NCBI GenBank assembly: GCA_047921075.1
Contig: JBLRWS010000001.1
Coordinates: forward strand, 45,472 to 109,471
From: JBLRWS01 sp047921075
GTDB taxonomy: Bacteria > Bacteroidota > Rhodothermia > Balneolales > Balneolaceae
Length of the DNA stretch: 64,000 nt
Direction of reading: 5' to 3'
Program-made: the position numbers and the translations under genes
In this document: piece by piece, positions 60,255-64,000 of the stretch
Numbering within the stretch: position 1 is the first letter of the stretch
How the letters are laid out: each line of letters begins with the position of its first letter
Notes under the pieces: model-generated
Seen by the model: only the letters and a program-made list of their open reading frames with translations
Database searches by the model: none
Told to the model about the DNA's origin: nothing

Positions 60255-63011
60255 TTAATGTGCTTCCAGCCAGTTGCCGGCAAGGCCCATCTCCACATCC
60301 AGGGGAACCTGCAGCTCGTAGGCGTTTTCCATCATCTGTCGAATGGTTTCCGGCACGGTGTCGGCCTCGTCGTCCGCAATTTCGAACACCAGTTCATCAT
60401 GCACCTGCAGCAACATTCGTGAGCGGTGGTTTTCGCGTTCCAGAAACTCCTGAATGCGGAGCATCGCCACTTTGATAATATCGGCCGCAGTTCCCTGTAT
60501 GGGCGTGTTGATGGCGGTTCGTTCGGCAAAGCCGCGTACGTTCCAGTTTCTGGATTGGAGATCGGGGATGAATCGCTTTCGGCCCATCAGTGTGGTTACA
60601 AATCCATCTTTTCGGGCGCGCTCAATCGTCTCATCAATGTAGGTTTGCACTCCGGGAAATCGTTCGAAGTACTGTTCAATCATCTCTTTTCCTTCGCTGT
60701 TGCTGATGCCCAGCCGGTTGGCCAGTCCGTAAGCGCTCACGCCGTAGGGAATTCCGAAGTTCACCTCTTTCGCCTTCCGGCGGTGATCGGGCGTAACCTC
60801 ATCGAGGGAACCGAGCCCAAAAATTTCTTTCGCGGTGCGGGCGTGAATGTCCTCGCCGCTGCGAAAGGCTGCGATCATGTTTTCATCACCCGAAATGGAC
60901 GCGATCACCCTCAGTTCAACCTGCGAATAGTCGGCCGCCAGAAGCTGAAAGCCCACTTCCGGTACAAACGCTTTTCGGATTTCCCGCCCACGGGCCGTCC
61001 GGATGGGAATATTCTGCAAATTGGGATTGGATGAAGACAACCGCCCGGTAGCCGTAACCGCCTGATTAAAATCGGAGTGAATGCGCCCGGTTTCCGGGTT
61101 TACCAGCTTCGGCAGGGCATCCACATAGGTCGATTTCAGCTTGTTCAGGCTGCGATAATCAAGAATCAGCGACGGCACCTCGTGGTTGGAAGCGAGCTCC
61201 GACAATACCTCTTCCGAAGTCGAATGCTGTCCGGTTTTCGTTTTTTTGATGGATGGAATGCCCATCTTCTCGAACAGCACCTCGCCCAGCTGTTGTGGTG
61301 AGTTCAGGTTGAACGTCTCACCGGTCTGCTCAAAAATCTCTTTTTCCAGCCGTTCAATATCCTCACCCAGCTCTTCCGAAAACTGTGCAAGCCTCTCGGT
61401 ATCAATTTTAATGCCGTGGCGTTCCATCGTGCAGAGCACGCGGGTCAGGGGAAAATCAACCGACTCCGCAATCGATAGCAGATCATTCTCACTCAGTTCC
61501 TCATTGAGTACATGATAGAGCTGCAGGGTAATATCGGCATCTTCGCAGGCGTAATCGGCCACTTCTTCATACGGCAAATCCCCCATCGATATCTGCTTTT
61601 TACCCTTACCGATAAGCGACACGATAGAGACCGGCTCGTAGTTCAGTAATTTTTTGGCCAGCGCATCCATGCTCAGCTTTTGAGACGAATCGATCAGGTA
61701 CGCGGCAATCATGGTATCGAAAACCGGCCCTTTCAACGTGATGCCCGCTTTTCGCAGCACCGCATCATCAAACTTCATGTTGTGGGCCACTTTCAGCGAA
61801 TCGGGGTTTTCGAGCAGCGGTTTCAGCCATTCGGCAACGTCCTCCTGCGATGGAGCCCCTTCAACCGAAACCGGCACATAAAACGCGACCCCCGGCTTGG
61901 CCGAGAGCGAAATTCCCACCAACTGTGCAGAAAGTACATCGGTGCTATCCGTTTCCGTATCTACGCACAGTACATCGGCACCGGCCAGCTGCTGTACCAT
62001 CTGCTCTGCCTCCTCGCGGGTGGCACACACCTTGTACTTCACCGCATCGGTGTCCAGTGTAGTGAAGAGACTTTCGGCCGGAGTGTCATCATCCGCAGAG
62101 GCCGCAAACAGATTCCCTTGCCCCGATGTGACCGGCTCCTCGCCCAGATAGGTGCGGGTAAGTGTTCGGAATTCCATTCGCTTAAAAAACAGCCCCAGCT
62201 CTTTTTTGTGGGGCCCTTTCCACGTTAACTCCTTCCAGGATGCCGTATCGGGCACATCGGTTTTGATGGTGACCATCTCTTTGGCGTGCAGTGCCTGATC
62301 GGCAAATTCGGTGAGGCCCTCGCGTGCGCGCTTGGCTTTCATATCGGGCGCCTTTTCGATAGCCTTTTCCAGTGTACCGTATTGTTGAATCAATTTTGGC
62401 GCTCCTTTTTTACCGATACCGGGCACACCGGGAATATTGTCGGATGTGTCGCCAATAATGGCCAGCACATCTACTACCTGATCGGGATAAACGCCGAAAT
62501 ACTCCATCACCCCATCGCGGTCTACGGTGATGAAGCCTCCGTTTTTGTTATCGGGCTTAATCATCGTCACGTGGTCGGTTACCAGCTGCATAAAATCTTT
62601 GTCGGGTGTAACCATGTAGGCATCCACCTCTTCCTCCTTCGCGTTGAAAGCGATGGTGCCGATAATATCATCCGCTTCGTAGCCGTCCTGTTCCAGGTTT
62701 TTAATTCCGAATTTTTCCACCATCTCTTTGATGAGCGGAATAGCCACGCGAAGCTCATCGGGCTGCGGCGGACGATTGGCTTTGTACGCCTCATCTTTTT
62801 CGTGGCGGAACGTTGGAGCGTGTGTATCCCAGGCCACGGCAATGTGCGTGGGCTCCTGTTCATCCAATAATTTGGTCAGGGTGTTGGCAAATCCCAGAAT
62901 GGGACCGGTTGCAATGCCCTCGCTGTTTTGCAGGCGGCTTTTGATAAAGGCAAAATGTGCGCGATAGGCCAGCGCCATGCCATCGAGGAGATACAGTTTC
63001 TGTCTGCTCAT
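60255..63011 (-). CDS. polA: DNA polymerase I
   Basis: 918 aa from ATG 63009-63011 (MSRQKLYLLDGMALAYR); an in-frame TTG would add two residues. Order: 5'-3' exonuclease (about 1-290; LEQDGYEADDIIGTIAF, VTPDKDFMQLV, IGDTSDNIPGVPGIGKKGA), a 3'-5' exonuclease with intact acidic residues (CVDTETDSTD, AHNMKFDDAVL, YACEDADITLQLY), and the polymerase (motif A LLAADYSQVELRVIA, motif B RRKAKEVNFGIPYG with Phe at the dNTP-discriminating position, motif C LLQVHDELVFE). Used in repair and Okazaki fragment processing. It ends inside 10 bp of the repeat array. Confidence 0.97.
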   Translation of the reverse strand: MSRQKLYLLDGMALAYRAHFAFIKSRLQNSEGIATGPILGFANTLTKLLDEQEPTHIAVAWDTHAPTFRHEKDEAYKANRPPQPDELRVAIPLIKEMVEKFGIKNLEQDGYEADDIIGTIAFNAKEEEVDAYMVTPDKDFMQLVTDHVTMIKPDNKNGGFITVDRDGVMEYFGVYPDQVVDVLAIIGDTSDNIPGVPGIGKKGAPKLIQQYGTLEKAIEKAPDMKAKRAREGLTEFADQALHAKEMVTIKTDVPDTASWKELTWKGPHKKELGLFFKRMEFRTLTRTYLGEEPVTSGQGNLFAASADDDTPAESLFTTLDTDAVKYKVCATREEAEQMVQQLAGADVLCVDTETDSTDVLSAQLVGISLSAKPGVAFYVPVSVEGAPSQEDVAEWLKPLLENPDSLKVAHNMKFDDAVLRKAGITLKGPVFDTMIAAYLIDSSQKLSMDALAKKLLNYEPVSIVSLIGKGKKQISMGDLPYEEVADYACEDADITLQLYHVLNEELSENDLLSIAESVDFPLTRVLCTMERHGIKIDTERLAQFSEELGEDIERLEKEIFEQTGETFNLNSPQQLGEVLFEKMGIPSIKKTKTGQHSTSEEVLSELASNHEVPSLILDYRSLNKLKSTYVDALPKLVNPETGRIHSDFNQAVTATGRLSSSNPNLQNIPIRTARGREIRKAFVPEVGFQLLAADYSQVELRVIASISGDENMIAAFRSGEDIHARTAKEIFGLGSLDEVTPDHRRKAKEVNFGIPYGVSAYGLANRLGISNSEGKEMIEQYFERFPGVQTYIDETIERARKDGFVTTLMGRKRFIPDLQSRNWNVRGFAERTAINTPIQGTAADIIKVAMLRIQEFLERENHRSRMLLQVHDELVFEIADDEADTVPETIRQMMENAYELQVPLDVEMGLAGNWLEAH

Positions 63012-63146
63012 GAACAATTTTTTCTTTCGTTTGACGGTAAATCAATCATTCCCTAACATAAAGCTTTCAACGTACGGTTGGGAGTGATTTCTTCTGAAAT
63101 TAGACCTTCTTCTGTCCGGTTGTCTGTAACCTAAACGTGATTGTTC

Positions 63147-63986
63147 ATGGCTCTTGCCGATTCCATCCTGGTTCCGATCGATTTTCATCAAAAATCGGAG
63201 ATTGCCATTCGCTATGGGTGCGAAATTGCCGCGTTTACAGGGACACAAGTCGATTTCCTTCATGTACTGGAAGATCCCTACGATTTCTCCTCCCGCGCCG
63301 AAACCGCCTTGCGGGAGCAGAAACAGGAGCTGGCCGACAAGATGAACGGTATGATTCGGGATCTCCATTCGGTGGACGACTATCGCCACATTCCCATGAC
63401 CGGGCTCATCCGCACCGGGCAAATATTACCGCAAATCCGCGAGGTCTCCACCGAGCGTAAAAGCACGATGATTGCCATCGCCCTTGGCGGTGAACCGGAC
63501 ATCAAAAAAGTGATGTTTGGCAGCATTACCAACAACCTGCTGCTTCAATCCACCATTCCGGTGCTGGCCATATCCAAGCGCATCGATTACCGCGCGGTGC
63601 AGCGTATTGTTTTTGCCACCGACTATCGCGACGGCGACATCCCCAACCTAAAACGCCTCTCGAAACTGGCCATCGATATGGGAGTACCGCTCGAGCTGGT
63701 TCACATCATTAAAGACCCCAACCGGCCGGAAGCGGCACAAGAGCGGGAAAAAGCGTTTATGGCTGCCCTTCAGAAAAAGCTGAAAAAGGTTCATGTAAAC
63801 GTGATTCACCATCAGAGCAGCGGTTTTGTGGAGGGTATCACCTCCTATATCGGTCACGATAAACATTGCATTCTGGCCATAACCCGTTATCGAAAACGGT
63901 TTTTGGAGTGGTTGTTTGCCAACAGCACGGTTCGGTCGGTGGCGCAAATGGCCTCGGTTCCACTGTTGATGATGCCCGCTGATTGA
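63147..63986 (+). CDS. Universal stress protein, tandem UspA domains
   Basis: 279 aa from ATG 63147 (MALADSILVPIDFHQKSEIA). Two Usp folds: the first ends with VMFGSITNNLLLQSTIPVLA, the second starts RIVFATDYRDGDIPNLKRLS and ends ITRYRKRFLEWLFANSTVRS followed by VPLLMMP. Neither shows a full ATP-binding glycine signature, unlike the Usp proteins near 40 kb. Divergent from polA across 135 bp. Third uspA in the window. Confidence 0.9.
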   Translation: MALADSILVPIDFHQKSEIAIRYGCEIAAFTGTQVDFLHVLEDPYDFSSRAETALREQKQELADKMNGMIRDLHSVDDYRHIPMTGLIRTGQILPQIREVSTERKSTMIAIALGGEPDIKKVMFGSITNNLLLQSTIPVLAISKRIDYRAVQRIVFATDYRDGDIPNLKRLSKLAIDMGVPLELVHIIKDPNRPEAAQEREKAFMAALQKKLKKVHVNVIHHQSSGFVEGITSYIGHDKHCILAITRYRKRFLEWLFANSTVRSVAQMASVPLLMMPAD

Positions 63987-64000
63987 GCCAACGTTGCGAA

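Noticed and set aside
59367..60475. Several plus-strand open frames rich in Arg/Ser/Pro
   Set aside because: They follow the repeat period (234 bp is divisible by three), cross the gap, overlap polA, and show no domain; they are repeat artefacts.

Overview
The window reads as a stretch of a draft chromosome from a Bacteroidota-like bacterium, most likely the Rhodothermota/Balneolota side. The evidence is as follows. A tRNA-Val gene is preceded by an exact TAnnTTTG -7 box with TTG 21 nt upstream, which is the Bacteroidota sigma-A pattern. Shine-Dalgarno sequences are sparse. An Ig-like lipoprotein carries the typical PTGGPPDRTPP sequence after its lipidated Cys. The TraR/DksA protein has lost most zinc ligands. 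Lipoproteins, SPOR, FAS1, TlpA and Bat-type proteins are frequent. The genus cannot be told from sequence alone. Two runs of exactly 100 N (34202-34301 and 59857-59956) are scaffold gaps of unknown true length. I saw no prophage, insertion sequence, CRISPR array or defence island; this is mostly core chromosome.

Layout. 1-2166 (minus): N-terminal part of leuS and an N-carbamoylputrescine amidase-like nitrilase. 2403-8173 (plus): pckA, then deoC followed by two aldehyde dehydrogenase genes that look like a split ALDH16, and a SPOR lipoprotein. 8208-10438 (minus): nusB, a Ser/Thr-type phosphatase and ychF. 10561: tRNA-Val(GAC). 10640-13207 (minus): multi-PAS histidine kinase. 13410-20692: the conserved thrS-infC-rpmI-rplT-pheS-pheT block, with infC apparently starting at AUC, followed by a ZapB-like coiled coil and zapA. 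20747-23717: hemolysin III, YmdB-type phosphodiesterase, LolD-type ATPase and a YfgM/TPR protein. 23801-30039 (minus): the fused isobutyryl-CoA mutase IcmF, MscS and an Ig-like lipoprotein. 30166-32122: a COG3014-like lipoprotein with an LpoB-like protein. 32209-35485: NAD salvage (nicotinate phosphoribosyltransferase, nicotinamidase) and a FAD oxidoreductase interrupted by the first gap. 35482-38797: small conserved proteins, FKBP, and an RNA methyltransferase. 39007-42934: a stress-type cluster (TraR, small protein, two UspA, CoA-transferase). 43044-45577: secreted S10 peptidase, TlpA thioredoxin and a small winged-helix protein. 45730-51970: DUF58, BatD-like and BatA-like genes of the aerotolerance module, split by an amidohydrolase and a MepM-type endopeptidase. 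52011-58182: mfd, tsaC/sua5 and a four-FAS1 lipoprotein. 58308-59261: threonine dehydratase. 59288-60247: a GC-rich hairpin repeat array containing the second gap. 60255-63011 (minus): polA. 63147-63986: a third UspA.

Things that stand out. (1) A repeat array of 232-234 bp units with eight copies of a 17-mer lies between two convergent genes, and the assembly broke inside it. (2) Several genes (deoC, the YfgM-like gene, nicotinate phosphoribosyltransferase, tlpA, the MepM-like gene, mfd, the FAS1 lipoprotein) have inverted repeats whose 3' arm ends within about 11 nt of the start codon; in tlpA and the YfgM-like gene, alternative pairings are possible. (3) infC has an AUC start with a well-placed GAGGT. 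(4) The deoC operon carries a split ALDH16. (5) The icmF promoter spacer is almost wholly filled by a palindrome. No obviously new multi-gene system was found; the leader hairpins and the repeat array are the best candidates for something undescribed.
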